Origin: Pycnopodia helianthoides
Taxonomy: Eukaryota; Echinodermata; Asteroidea; Forcipulatida; Asteriidae
Direction of reading: 5' to 3'
Length of the DNA stretch: 64,000 nucleotides
Assembly (NCBI GenBank): GCA_032158295.1
Contig: CM063243.1
Coordinates: 6,642,948 to 6,706,947, forward strand
This document shows positions 24,067 through 35,762 of the stretch, piece after piece. Every line of letters starts with the position of its first letter. Positions within the stretch are counted from its first letter, which is position 1. The position numbers and the translations under genes were made by a program. Below the pieces are notes generated by a model. It did not search any database. It saw nothing but the letters and a program-made list of their open reading frames with translations, and was not told the origin of the DNA.

Positions 24067-27000
24067 CTAGTTTGTCAGGTTGATTGTCATGGGGTCTCTG
24101 TACAGTGGAGAAGACATTGTGGTTGTCATAACTCACATGGAGTAGCTGGGTCTCTGATGGTGTGTGAAAAGTTGCAGAGAGTGGGAGAACCTGCTGTTGA
24201 TGATGGGAAGGCATGGAGTGCTGGTTGATCATGTCCCAGTTATGTATGCTGGTCTGAGATGCTCCAGGGTACCCCAGGGGGAAGTACTGATAGGGATATT
24301 CTCGAGGTGGGTTAATATTTTCTTCAAAGTAAGTAGGTACTTGTGTGGAATGGCTGGTTGGATAGAGGTTGTTCCCATGGTTTGTGAAGCAGAACTGGGT
24401 ATTCGGTTGCTGGTAGCTTACTGCACAGTCTTTTTTAGGCCAATCTGCAGATGAGGGCATGTGATGAAGTTGTCTGTCTGTTTGGTTGGACTGGTGGTGT
24501 ATCATACACTGGCTCATTCTTTGTGAGTTGAGTGTTGAATAACAGGGCTTGGTGTGATGATGATGTGCTGGATTAGTTAAAGTCAAATCTAACTGGGAGT
24601 CAGGTTGACAAGTCGGATAGACTTGATTGTACTTCTGTTGAAGGTTGGCCGTCTGTGGCTGTCCATCATTCAGCATGTGATCAGGAGAAGGAAAGGCAAC
24701 GCCCACTCTCTGTGCAGCTGGATAGGTCGACCAACATGCTGGCTTCAAATGAGGGATGCTACATTCATCATGAGAGATAGCAGGTAATTTACTTTCCTTG
24801 CTATCATTATCCGAGGTACTTTTGACAAAAGGGTATGGCTTCTGTGATGTAATGCTGGATGAATGCCGCTTGGATGTCTTCTGGTCTTTTTTGCGCCGAT
24901 ATCTCACACGGCGGTTTTGAAACCATGTCTGTTTATGCAAAAGTTAAAAAGAAGAATTTTGTTGATTTGTAGAAAACAATGTTAGTAAGTAGCCTGCTTG
25001 AATTTTACAACGACAAAACTGCATTGTTTCTGTAAAGTTCAATTGAAGATCCTATTTTTATAGTTTGTATACATTAGAGTCGTAGCAGCCTAGCACACGG
25101 AATTTAAGCATTATTTAGCTTTTTTGTTCAAATTTGTTCAAACTCTACATGAGCTAGTTTTTCTTCAGAATTTATTCAGAATTATCCACATTTTCGTCTT
25201 TATCAGGCCTCCCCCTCCCCCCTCTAAAAGTGTATATAAGAAAATAGTGTATATAAGAAAATGGTGTATTCTTGCACGCTATTTTGTGATTCAAAAGTGC
25301 AGAATGCCATGGTAAGCAAAGCAATGAATTGGGCCTGGGTGAGGAGGGTAATTATGTTATGGTTATACAATTCGCAGTCAATTTATGCATGGGAAGCTTG
25401 CTGTTTGATGTGAAATATGATGGCTGGGACTGGGAGTGAGGATGGCTTCAAATGAGGGATACTACATTCATCATGAGAGATAGCAGGTAATTTGCTTTCC
25501 TTGCTATCATCATCCCAGGTACTTTTGACAAAAGGGTATGGCTTGTAGACTTTCCAAGAATAACAATAATTTTAATTTCTCTCAAGAGAAAACACAAGAT
25601 ACCTTTTGACATTTCAGCCACTTGTTATGCCAACTTCCAATTTACTAGCTCTGCTGAAGAAGTTATACATACTGTAGCTCTTTGGGTGAGACCATATTTG
25701 GTATGATGATCCCAAATTTTTTAAATGAGCGGATGCAAGAGATTTATGAACTTCCTAAAACCCTTGCATTAACCTTTTTAAGGCAAAGTATGGACTGGTT
25801 ATTGCAAAACAATATATTGGTTTATATTTGGAAGTTCTTTGTTGCAAAACTCACAGGAGTACCAATTCTCCAGATAAATATTTTCATCTGAAATACTGTC
25901 AAGTCAATAAATTGAGTTTGAGGACCTCATAAAATCATAATAGGCCCACTATAGGTGTGCAAAAAATTAATAAATGAAAACCGATACAAAACATAAACCA
26001 TTTTTTATTCACTAAAACTTGACCACCCAGTGAAGTTTTGATTGTAAGAAAAAAAGAAAAACAATTCACATTGGTGGATAGGAATGAATGTACTCTTAAA
26101 AACAAATTATCAAAGGATGTATTTTACCAGTATTGTTTGAGGAGAAATTCCACTGACGTATGACAGCTGTTGTCTGAGAACAGAGCTTGGATAGTGATTG
26201 GTTGAGAATGTCATCTCTAGGAGTTCCATTTGATAATCTGTGAATACCGTCTTCTTCTTGCGAGCTGCTGGAAATCTCTTTTTAGGCTGGTACTGGTAGG
26301 AAGTAGAGGCTGGTCTAGGGGCAAATTGTTCCGCTGTAACAACCCTGGCATTTTCTGCTTTACCTATGCACAAACCAATCAAAGGAAAGAAGAAAACAAA
26401 ATCAACAATTGTATGATAAAATATATTAATATCTTTCATGAGTAATTTATAGAGTCAGAGGGACTGGGACGACACTTCTTCCTAGACTTTTGTTGTGTCA
26501 TTAGCAAAAGAGACTCCGAGCCTGCATTGTGTCTGTACCTTACCAGTCATCTTGCCCCCTGCCCCTCCACATTTTTTTAAATTTTTTATTCCTGAATATA
26601 AATATATTTTTTATCAAATCAAAAAAAAACTTTGCTTTTTGTATTTTATTCAAGATTTTATGTTTTGTTTTTAACTTGATCACAGGTGCCTGTTTCATTT
26701 GCTGATCATACTCATTATTGTTTTGAAAAATGTTTTGCTTTTTTGAAACAAATTTTTTCAATTAACTTGTAGTTGCGATGTATGAAAAAGAGTCTGCTAC
26801 TGTGTTGGGGGATGACTTTGCTAGGACTCTAGGAGGTGACTTTAGTGACAATTGGGGGGGGGGGGCGTTATATACCCAAGTCCAACTCATATCCAAGTTA
26901 GCTTGTATCCAAGTCAGCTCGTACCCAGGATAAATCATACCCAAGTCAACAATAATAACAGTATTAAACAGGCATTTATAGAGCACTTTTACACTGGGTA

Positions 27001-30000
27001 CTACAGCACTTAACAAAAAACCATACAAAAGAGAATAAATAAAGGCACTAATAATGGGATAGACAGTTGGTCCTTAGCATTAACAATCAACCATTGCACA
27101 GGAAAGTGTTTAGATGTTTTGTGAAACCTTCCAGTGACTGTGTGTGGTATAAGTGCGTAAAATGCACAATCCCCAGCAGCAGAATGCACCTCTGGAACCG
27201 CCAGGAGTATACTGTCTAAACTCGAGCGAAGACCTGGTCATCCAGGATGGCAAACCTTGATGAGACTGGTGAGATTTGCAGGAGCGGTATTGTGGAGACA
27301 TTCGTATACAATGGTGAGGATCTTGAAAACAATTTGCTGATGGATTGGGAGCCAGTGGAGTTGATGGAGGAGTGGGGTAAGATCTAAGAAGTCTTTACAC
27401 AACATGGGTGCACCCCACTAAATAAACTCCCATAGCATACAGTGCAAAATATTCAAAAATACAAACAAAGTACTTAACAGTCTCACAGCTTTATTCTCCC
27501 TCCAAATCAAAACACCCCTACCTCTGTGCAAATTTCCAAATGTCTGAGCATCAATCAATCTTGGAAAAATGTCCCTACACCTCCAACTGTGCAAATTATA
27601 GGACCATTTTTTCAGGGCCTATATCATCCAAAATACCTCAAGTTGGAAGTCAACAAACTTTAACTATGGGAACGAACCTCCATAGTTCTTAACTAGAGTA
27701 AACAACCCCTAGGTCACAATTGGGCAAAATATTTTACACTGTACCCCTTTTGGCTCTTAAATATGTCTAATATTTAATATATTTGGGGCCTACAAAATAC
27801 TAATGAGGCCAACGCTCTGTTTTCTGCTTATTTAGTGGGGTGCTCTCGTATTGGGAACAAATCTCTGGGCAACAGATTCTGCTGCCACACCAGCCGTGTG
27901 GCTTTGGCAGGGGCGGATCCAGGATTTTTTAAACCGGGGGGCACAATGGTGCAACCAGGATTTTGTATTAAAGGGTAAACAAAAAATGGGTGGGGTCCAG
28001 GGGCTGGCCTCATGAAGCTCTGAGCCTTTGGCGTTCTGTGGGGTTAAAAATCAAGCCTCCATGTGCCTAAATTAACGAAATAGACACACTTTAATTGGAG
28101 ACCAGATCCATATAAATCTTCTAAATTTACTAGAAAATTTTCTGTAACATCGATAGTGGGGGTCCAGGGGGGAAGCCCCTCACATTTTGAGGGGTGAAAA
28201 ACCAAGCCTCCACGTGCCCAAAACAGAGAAAATAGACATTGGAAATCAGATCCATATAAATCTTCTAAGTTTACTGGAAAAATTTCTGTAACATCGATGG
28301 TTGGATCCAGGGGTGAGGCCCCGGTGAGGGTCCAGGGGCGAAGCCCCGGAAGCTCTGAGCTTTTGGCATTTTGAGGGGGGAAAAACCAAGCCTCCATGTG
28401 CCTAAAACAGAGAAAATAGACACAGTCACACTCTTATTGGAAATCAGATCCATATAAATCTTCTAAGTTTACTGGAAAAATTCTGGAACATCGTTGGTGG
28501 GGTCCAGGGGAAAGCCCCGGAAGCTCTGAGCTTTTGGCATTTTGAGGGGGAAACCAAGCTCCATGTGCCCAAAACAGAGAAAATAGACACAGTCACACTC
28601 TTATTGGAAATCAGATCCATATAAATCTTCTAAGTTTACTGGATTTTTTTTGTAAATCGTGGTGGGGTCCAGGGGGAAAAGCCCCCGGAAGCTCTGAGCT
28701 TTTGGCATTTTGAGGGGTGAAAAACCAAGCCTCCATGTATCTAAAACAGAGAAAATTGACAACCTCTTATTAGAAATCAGATCCATATAAATCTTCTAAG
28801 TTTACTGGAAAAAATTCTGCAACATATGTGAGGCCCCAGTGGGGGTCCAGGAGGCGTACCCCCCGGAAGCTCTGAGCTTTTGGCATTTTAAGTTTAATGA
28901 TTTTGAGCGGTGAAAAATCAAGCCTCCGTGTGCCTGAAACCTAGAATTAGACACACTTTTTAAGCACTTCTGATCCATACCAATCTTCTAACTTTACTCA
29001 AAGGAAATTTCAATCCCACAAATCTCGCGTTTGGATCAGGTCGCTGCAATATCTGGTTTTATGCATTCATTCATTCAAAAAATATAGTTCAAGCTTAGTG
29101 TAGTCTTTACACTTGAAGGCCAGAACGACATGAAACATGTTTTATCCAGGACAAATTGGCACGACAGGTTTCAAACGCCTATGTTATCGTGCATTACTAA
29201 GCAATTACAAGTGACATATCATGAAAGATTAATTTTGGCAGAAAGAAACAAATTTGATAGGCATAGGATGAAAAATCCATCCTGCCGCTGGGGGAAAAGA
29301 CATCACACACACTGTCTTGTGGCTAGTTTTTATGCAGGCAAATAGTTAAACAAAAATAAAGTTATTATTTTTGTTTTCTTTTTACCCCGGGGGGCACGGG
29401 CCCCCTGGTCCCGCGCCTGTTTGGGGACTACCACTGCTAATGCTAGCATGCTAATACTGGTGTCAGGTCACTTTGTACCCTGGTCACTTTGTACCTTCTT
29501 ACAAGACACTTCGTACCTCGTCCCAATTCTGGATTTATGCCTCAAGAAGGTTTCAAGAAGGTCACGCCGCCTCAACCTCATTAATGACCCGATGTGACTA
29601 GACAGAACCGGAATTTGATTTTGTTGCATGTAGCTCAAACCCACCCAGTCTTAAGAGCTTGGGGGAAAAAAATCAAAGCCTCTACTCTAGAAAACCAATA
29701 AATTTCATCTTTGGCTTGGCTAAAAAATACATATATATATACATACTAGTTTATTCAAATACAATACTTTTTATATCACTTATAAAATAAAAATATTTTG
29801 TTGTTTTGGCACACAAATATTTTAGTGTAATTTAAATTTAACAGTAAAACAGTATAGGGCCCCACCGACATTTAAAAGTTAAGATTTCAGACGGATGCAG
29901 CTACGGAAGGTACGAAGTGTCTTAGTTGCGATAATCGTAACCCTCCATCCTCCCGACGGTCGGAGACCGGAGGGTTACGAGTCATGCAGTGCAAAAAAGT

Positions 30001-32252
30001 GGCGAAATTACAATTTCAACTATTTTGGTCAGACTAGTCACCAGATTTGCCCAATTTTTACCACTTTCAAAAAACATGACACACATTCTAAAAATATGGA
30101 TGTGATCATCAATGTGTCATGAATCCATTCGTATTACTCAAAACATCATTGAGAAAATATTTTAAGAAAAAAAGACAAAAAACTTACCAGAGACTGAGCG
30201 AAATTCTCATGAAGCGTAGACAATCTCAGGTCCGGTTTTCGAACCTCGCGATTCGTGACCTAGCAACATCTCGACCAATCAGCGTAAGCGGACTCGCCGT
30301 TGAGCGCATTTTGTTGAGTTGCACAATCACAGGATATTTGTGAGGAAAAATTTCCAGATTGAGCGCGCATTCTGGAATGCTGTTCCTGCAATTAATCAGC
30401 GCAAACTGCAGATGGCGCAAATCTGTTGTACACATTAACGGCGTGCACGCACAGTCGCACATGGACGATCGCCACGCCTACACAACGGTTTGGTTTACGC
30501 TGATTGGTTGATTTAGGGGAAGCGCGGTCCATGGACATTTCGGTCAGTTTCTGGTAAGTTTTTGTTCGTTTTTTCTTCAAATAATTTTTCAACGATGTTT
30601 AGAGTGTTATGAATGGATTCATTACACATTGATGATCGAATCCATGTTCTTAGAATGTGTGTCATGTTTTTTGAAAGTGGTAAAAATTGGGCAAATCTGG
30701 TGACTAGTCTGACCAAAATAGTTGAAATTGTAATTTCGCCACTTTTTTGCACTGCATGACTCGTAACCCTCCGGTCTCCGACCGTCGGGAGGATGGAGGG
30801 TTACGATTATCGCAACTAGAAGTGTCTCGGCTGACACTAAACAATACTATTATTAGTAATGTCATGTTTATGAGCTAAAGTTTTTCTTTTAAAAGGGGAG
30901 ACGGAGCTCGTGAGATTTGATGTCGGACACTTCGTACCTTTGCCACTTCGTACCTTCGGGACACTACGTACCGTAATCAAATTGGTCACTTCGTACCGTG
31001 GGCGAGGTACGAAGTGACCATCAGCTGAGTCACTTCGTACCTTCAGTAAAATGGGTATTTCCTCGATAACAAATGTTCGTTGAGATATTCAATGAATTTT
31101 CATTTTGCTTAATTATGTCCTTTTTAATCTGAAATGTTATTATTTTTATTGTATAAAAATATCTTCAAAATACCTTTATTTTGTCCGTGTTTTGTAAACC
31201 CTATATTTTTGTTTTTATGTTCTCATTATTTTGGCCCGCAAATATGATGTTGAAATACTTTCAAACTTTTTAAATGATTTTTAAATGTTTCATTTCAATG
31301 ATTGTTTTAAAAATTGGTTGTTATAAAGTTGATCTAAAAGTGTACTGGTTTTGTATTTGGGAAACCCTTTATTGATATTATTAAATACTTCCGATGCTGA
31401 ACTACAATGACTTGAACTCAAGTCTAGTGACAACGGGACATTACTTAATTTTAGCGGTGTGACCCTAGTAGAAACGATGCAGAAATCCTGAAGGTACGAA
31501 GTGTCTTGTAAGAAGGTACGAAGTGTCAAGGTACGAATTGTCCAAAGTCACTTCGTACCTTCAAAAGGTACGAAGTGTCCAGGGTACGAAGTGTCCAAAG
31601 TCACTTCGTACCTTCAAAAGGTACGAAGTGTCCAGGTACGAAGTGTCCAAAGTCACTCGTACTTCAAAAGGTACGAAGTGTCCAGGGACGAAGTGTCCAA
31701 AGTCACTTCGTACCTTCAAAAGGTACGAAGTGTCCAGGGTACGAAGTGGCAAAGGTACGAAGTGTCCTGACACCGTGATATTAGCAATGAAAGACGTAGG
31801 CCTTAAGAAGACTAACAAAAATATTTAAAGGTTCGTTCGTTTAACAAGTATTTTGAAAAGAAAAGCATCAAACCTGCAAAAAGTTGTCTGTCTTCGTTCG
31901 ATTTTCCCAACAGTGACACACCCTGGCAGACACTGCTCGTTGCCTCAGTGGGTGCTAAAGGCGCTATTGCCGGCTGTGTTGTCTCCGGTCTTTGCCCCCT
32001 GATATGGTGACCCTCGATGGGCCGAGGTTGTACTACTGGTGCTTCTCTGCCAGTGGCTTGCGGGCTCCCCACTTCGTTTACCATGCCGACTTGGGCCAAA
32101 TGATACTGATCATCCAATATGAGTTCTCTGAGTAGATTTCTCGTATCGCTCGAGTCAAGAAACGTCTTCAACTCCACTGACAGCGACGCCTCGTCTTCAT
32201 ATTGTGATAATTGCAGACCGCCGAAAGGTTGGACTGTGTGTTTCACTGCCAT
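23758..32252 (-). CDS. divergent PRD-like homeobox gene 1
   Basis: Minus-strand gene. Exons: 32252-31874 (ATG 32252, ends phase 1 at CAG|GTTTGA), 26363-26128, and 24928-23999. The homeodomain is split: ARKKKTVFTDYQMELLEMTF to SPQTIL in the second exon and TWFQNRRVRYRRKK in the third. The split falls between homeodomain residues 46 and 47, the position usual for PRD-class genes, with Gln50 and Asn51 present. About 514 residues to the stop at 23999. The C-terminal part is rich in His, Gln, Ser and Pro, like a transcription-regulator tail. An alternative start micro-exon (26550-26544, encoding MT plus one base) also splices in phase to 26363. I do not recognise an orthologue. Presumed nuclear DNA-binding protein. 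Confidence 0.8.
23999..24928 (-). CDS. homeodomain exon B and tail of homeobox gene 1
   Basis: Acceptor GCATAAACAG, then TWFQNRRVRYRRKK (recognition helix), then about 295 residues of low-complexity tail with HHHH, QQ and many Ser, Pro and Tyr residues. TAG-type stop at 23999-24001. Confidence 0.9.
   Translation of the reverse strand, partial: TWFQNRRVRYRRKKDQKTSKRHSSSITSQKPYPFVKSTSDNDSKESKLPAISHDECSIPHLKPACWSTYPAAQRVGVAFPSPDHMLNDGQPQTANLQQKYNQVYPTCQPDSQLDLTLTNPAHHHHTKPCYSTLNSQRMSQCMIHHQSNQTDRQLHHMPSSADWPKKDCAVSYQQPNTQFCFTNHGNNLYPTSHSTQVPTYFEENINPPREYPYQYFPLGYPGASQTSIHNWDMINQHSMPSHHQQQVLPLSATFHTPSETQLLHVSYDNHNVFSTVQRPHDNQPDKLDVSQGILPRNATSSQGLAYFKL
25440..25546 (-). repeat. partial duplicate of homeobox gene 1 exon, in its intron
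   Basis: About 105 bp (25440-25546) is nearly identical to 24738-24836 inside exon B (shared GGCTTCAAATGAGGGAT, CATCATGAGAGATAGCAGG, TTTTGACAAAAGGGTATGGC). It lies in the intron between the two homeodomain exons in the same orientation. It has no flanking splice sites that would make it an exon. Confidence 0.85.
26128..26363 (-). CDS. homeodomain exon A of homeobox gene 1
   Basis: Acceptor TTTGTGCATAG, donor CTG|GTAAAAT. Encodes a basic lead (QPKKRFPAARKKK), then homeodomain helices 1 and 2 with the conserved F8, L16 and F20 positions, up to residue 46 (SPQTIL). Confidence 0.9.
26868..27370. repeat. dispersed repeat, unclassified
   Basis: Contains short direct repeats (TATCCAAGTCAGCTCGTACCC type, 26880-26950). 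From 26960 it has text of the kind seen in widespread invertebrate repeats: a GCATTTATAGAGCACTTTTAC start and GATTGGGAGCCAGTGGAG near 27340. Inside the first intron of homeobox gene 1. Class uncertain. Confidence 0.35.
27410..27843. mobile_element. MITE with GCACCCCACTAAATAA ends
   Basis: Left GCACCCCACTAAATAA (27410) is mirrored by TTATTTAGTGGGGTGC ending at 27843. 434 bp, no coding content, no clear target duplication. In the first intron of homeobox gene 1. Confidence 0.75.
27908..29419. mobile_element. hAT-like non-autonomous element with internal tandem repeats
   Basis: Starts CAGGGGCGGATCCAGGATTT and ends with the imperfect inverse CCTGGTCCCGCGCCTG; both ends are followed inward by GGGGGGCAC strings. 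This end style is common in hAT-type elements. The interior (28020-28990) is a tandem array. No transposase frame and no clean 8-bp target duplication. Confidence 0.6.
28020..28990. repeat. degenerate tandem array, about 120-180 bp unit, six copies
   Basis: Repeated phrases in fixed order: GAAGCTCTGAGCTTTTGGCA, AAACCAAGCCTCCATGTG, AAAACAGAGAAAATAGACAC, ATCAGATCCATATAAATCTT, CTAAGTTTACTGGAAAA, GGGTCCAGGGG. Units differ by indels. Confidence 0.9.
29923..30818. mobile_element. Mutator-like foldback element with 9-bp target duplication
   Basis: Ends TAGTTGCGATAATCG and CGATTATCGCAACTA. It is flanked on both sides by GAAGTGTCT (29914-29922 and 30819-30827), a perfect 9-bp duplication. Arms of about 290 bp (to about 30215 and from about 30540) are near-perfect inverses. 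Each arm starts with its own hairpin, in which TCGTAACCCTCC pairs with GGAGGGTTACGA. 9-bp duplications and long terminal arms fit MULE-type elements. No transposase. Inserted inside the element at 29459-31773. Confidence 0.9.
31488..31773. repeat. tandem and mirrored GTACGAAGTGTCC array
   Basis: At least a dozen copies of GGTACGAAGTGTCC alternating with its inverse (CACTTCGTACCTTC), in a roughly 58-bp higher-order unit repeated about four times. It forms the right end of the element 29459-31773. Confidence 0.9.
31874..32252 (-). CDS. first coding exon of homeobox gene 1
   Basis: Open from ATG 32252 (MAVKHTVQPFGGLQLSQYED) for 126 codons to a CAG|GTTTGA donor. It ends in phase 1, and the acceptor at 26363 needs exactly one base (G|GT AAA). 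The neighbouring homeobox gene 2 also has a phase-1 first intron and a phase-0 intron at 46/47, which supports this linkage. The intron of 5.5 kb is filled with transposons. Not confirmed by transcripts. Confidence 0.55.
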
Positions 32253-35200
32253 GTTTTAAGTAAACAGATAGCAAAGGAGCAAAAATACAATTACTGAACA
32301 CGGGAGTAGATAAAATAACAAGTAAAAGTTAGCCCGTGAACAATTCGATGCTGTTGAGAAGATCGCACCTAGCTATTGATATGTAAAAGATCAGCAAGAC
32401 CGCCCATTCATTCGGCGAATATCATTCAACCATAGAGTGTATGCGGTTTGAATTAGCGTCCCTTTAGGTATCAATAGAGTTTCATAAACACACACAAAAA
32501 AGATAAGAAATCGGCACCACTCGTACAGCTTGCTTTAGGACTGCTGGATAAAACTTTTCAGCCATTCTTGGCTTTGGTCTCTCATTGGACAATGTATTTT
32601 CAACACAAGCCAGCGATTGGACGATTCTTACTTCACGCAGGGTCGCCTTGTTACTGTGAAGTTGTCGGCAAGTATTTGCCATTTTCTTTAAAGTCTTACA
32701 CAACTGCAGCTGTACTGCAAATTGTAACCAACACATGGTTTATAAACAAAAGCGATAGACTGCCAGCCATAGACAATGAACATTGTAATTGTGTTTAGAT
32801 TGTACATAATAAATGAAGGCAGATGAATCTGTAGTTGTAGTGCCCCGTTTGGGTGTGGTCTCCACAGTATAGTAAAGCTGCACCCCTGAGTGTAAAGATT
32901 TGGTGAAGGAACATCAATTTATGGACATTGTTTTTGTAGCGTGAGGGCAAGTGTGAAACGAAAGTACTTAGTAGGTACCATGGAAGAAAAGCGATTTGAC
33001 AGAAAACATAAATCAATGTGGAGTGAGGGCAAAATGCCACGGCCAAGTTGTGATGTTGCAGTTCCATGGATAACACTTGTTATACATGATGAATTATGAC
33101 AAACACGACAGGCACAGTAACATGGACAAAATGTTTAATATATCCACAATTTCTGCAAATAGATGGTAATTTATATTTCTTAAACCTAACTTTAAAAATA
33201 AGTGTACATTATGCAATGATTACACTCATACTTTCCTTTCCTTTCCGATACATTGATGGAGAAGATACCAAACATGTGGGCAATAATTAAAGAATACGCA
33301 ACGTCTAAGCAAGCATTCGATGTTGGAGCCACGATACTGTTCCTTTAGTCTACACTGAACAAAACATATTTAACAATTAACATTATTTCACGTACTTTTA
33401 GACTCTTGTAAAGTGAACAATTTGCATCCCCTTCAGAGAATGTTAACGAAAAACCTGCTAAAAATGCAGAATTTTCAGCACAAATTTGTATGTTTGTCTC
33501 TATGGTTTGATCATGGAGCAATAAACTAGATTGCTCCATGGTTTGATTGATGCATGGTTCCTTCCTCCATGAGAAGTAGTCGTTATTGCCAAACACGTTG
33601 GTGGGGACACGGTGTCTGTATAGTATAGCCATCCTTATCACGACACACAAATCCGTATACAGATTCGCACCTCGTTAACTTGTTAAACCCTTTGATTGGT
33701 TCTATCATCGGTTAACAACTGCATTGCATATTTGTACCACGGTGAAACTGATACTCCACAAGCACGTGTAGTGAGGGAAGGTTGAATGATTGACAACTAC
33801 GGATCATATTGAATCAAGGGAACGAAATACAAGTTGTCCTATACGCCTTATTTTGAGAATCTAATAAAAGCTGATGCAAACTGCTAACCTACTTACCAAC
33901 CAAAATTACTTATGCCTGACGTTTTGTTTTGGAGCCGAAAAGTCGGACTATGAGGCATATCCCTTTTGTTTTATTTTAGAATTGTGTTCTCATCTCTAAA
34001 CATATTACAATTCTCAAAAGTTGTTATAGAGAAAAAAAAACCGGTGAAATTTTCATCAATTTTTCTTTCAAAAACACAAAAGAACAACGAATTTTGGCTA
34101 GCCCTCTATGACTCTTGGTAGCCATGGAGGTAGGTAATCCATATAAGAGTAATACGCATCGAGGAGCGGGGTGAGTTTCCCTGTCTATAGGCTAGTTCGA
34201 ATTTCTAGGCGATGCGTGCGAATTCACGCGCTCGCCGTTTTATGATAGCTAAACAGTTAGTTGTATACCATTATTAACATGACTCATAAACTGGCAGCCA
34301 ATCAAAATTGTATCAATTTTATCAATAATAAGAGCTTCAATACTTTTTCGTCGTTGTTGAGTTGCTATGGGGGCTTTGTATTTGGCCGACGCTTGGAAAG
34401 CTATATTGCGGTTGAGCTGAACTGGGTTCAGGAAGGCTACAATTGTCTGCCGCTGATTGACCGCAGATCCTTAAGGGGACCGCTTACGCTTTGGGAGCGG
34501 AAATCCTCAAAAGGGTTGGACCGACCGGCATGCCGCCAGTTACACCATGCAGCTCGATTGACAACAACTGAATGACGATCTAGATTTGCACCTCGTTAAA
34601 TCTCTTGTCTATTGTTAAACTGTCTGGAGACAGTCCATTAGATATTGGTTATGGAAGAGTACGTGTTGTTACTTTACGTGGAAAGAGTGAAGGAGAAAAA
34701 TGGCAGAGTGATTAGAGTCGTTTCCGTACTTTCCTAAAGGTTGTCAGAACAACTTCCTCCATGATCCGGAAAAATACTTGTTTAGTGGACATGGCTTTCC
34801 AGTAAATCACTATTTATTTGTTTATATTTGCCCATACCCTAACCTTTCTACTTAGACAGACACACGTTTAGTCAGGTTTTTAACAACGTCTTTTGGATTG
34901 GCTTGTCGTACAAGAATATTAAAAAAAGCTAGAACAAACAAATTGCTGATTGAGTCTATGTTGTGAAAACCCCGATAAGTTTTTAAAGCCATTCCAGGTT
35001 TGGTGCGAGGGTTTAGTATGGGTGCCGTGTGTAACAAAAGAAAGTCTCAACATGAAACACATTACCAACATTGTTTTCGTATGGGAAGAAATTTGATTTC
35101 ATAGGTATACAAACGGTGTCTTAGTGTTTATAAATTGTTATAAAATGAAAAATAGGAGGTTTTTGTAATGATCTTTTCATGATATTGAAGGCAGGCGGTT

Positions 35201-35756
35201 GCAATTTTGACTCCTTTAGAAGTGGTGCCCTGGACTAAAAAAAGCTTCTCTACACTAAAAAGTAATTACTCAAACCGTAAACCGAATCTACTACTTAGGC
35301 AGTTAAGAAATCCATCAAATTCATGCCTCGTTGGGTTTGCGACTTTTTTACCCTCTGAGAAAGGAACATAACGAACTGATCAAACAACGTTCAAAAAAGA
35401 TATATCTCTTTATTAGATTCTTTTGAAACTAATCACAGTGTGTCTAGATTGACTTTGTCCTCCCATCCCTGGAAGACAGGCCCGTAACCGGGGACGCCCC
35501 CCCCATTCACAAAAAAATACGCTCCCCCCCCAATTTTTTTTAAATCCGCCCCGGCCCCCCCCCCCCGTTGCTGCGCGACGGCGGTGCTAACCCGCCGATG
35601 TACTTTTTCTTTCACATTCGCCCCCCCCACCCCCAAACAAATCCTGGTTACCATCATCCCCCACTATTTGAACCTCTCATAAGAGAATTTAAAGAAAGCA
35701 CACACCGAAAGAAATAAAAGCCAAGAAAACATAAAGAAATACTTTTTATATCCAAT
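32253..35756. other. region between the two homeobox genes
   Basis: No supported gene. Upstream of homeobox gene 1 it should hold that gene's promoter, but I see no defined element. A C-rich stretch at 35490-35640 (poly-C runs between GTAACCGGGG and CTGGTTACC) looks like a decayed transposon end. Short open frames lack homology. Confidence 0.4.
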
Positions 35757-35762
35757 TTTATT
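35757..35762 (-). terminator. poly(A) signal candidate for homeobox gene 2
   Basis: AATAAA on the minus strand about 580 bp downstream of the TAG at 36341-36343. Confidence 0.45.

Larger units (their letters stand above)
29459..31773. mobile_element. transposon-like element with GTACGAAGTG motif arrays at both ends
   Basis: Left end GGTGTCAGGTCACTTTGTAC and right end GTACGAAGTGTCCTGACACC are inverse with one or two changes. Both ends and an internal patch (30920-31045) contain many copies of GGTACGAAGTG or its inverse. The segment 29487-29519 is mirrored at 31491-31530. No transposase frame. It is interrupted by a second element at 29923-30818. Confidence 0.75.

Noticed and set aside
24164..24787. 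Plus-strand frames opposite the homeobox exon
   Set aside because: Shadows of the minus-strand coding exon.
29895..30837. Mirrored frames (VAIIVTLHPPDGRRPEGYES type) on both strands
   Set aside because: They are the two arms of the foldback element 29923-30818, not genes.
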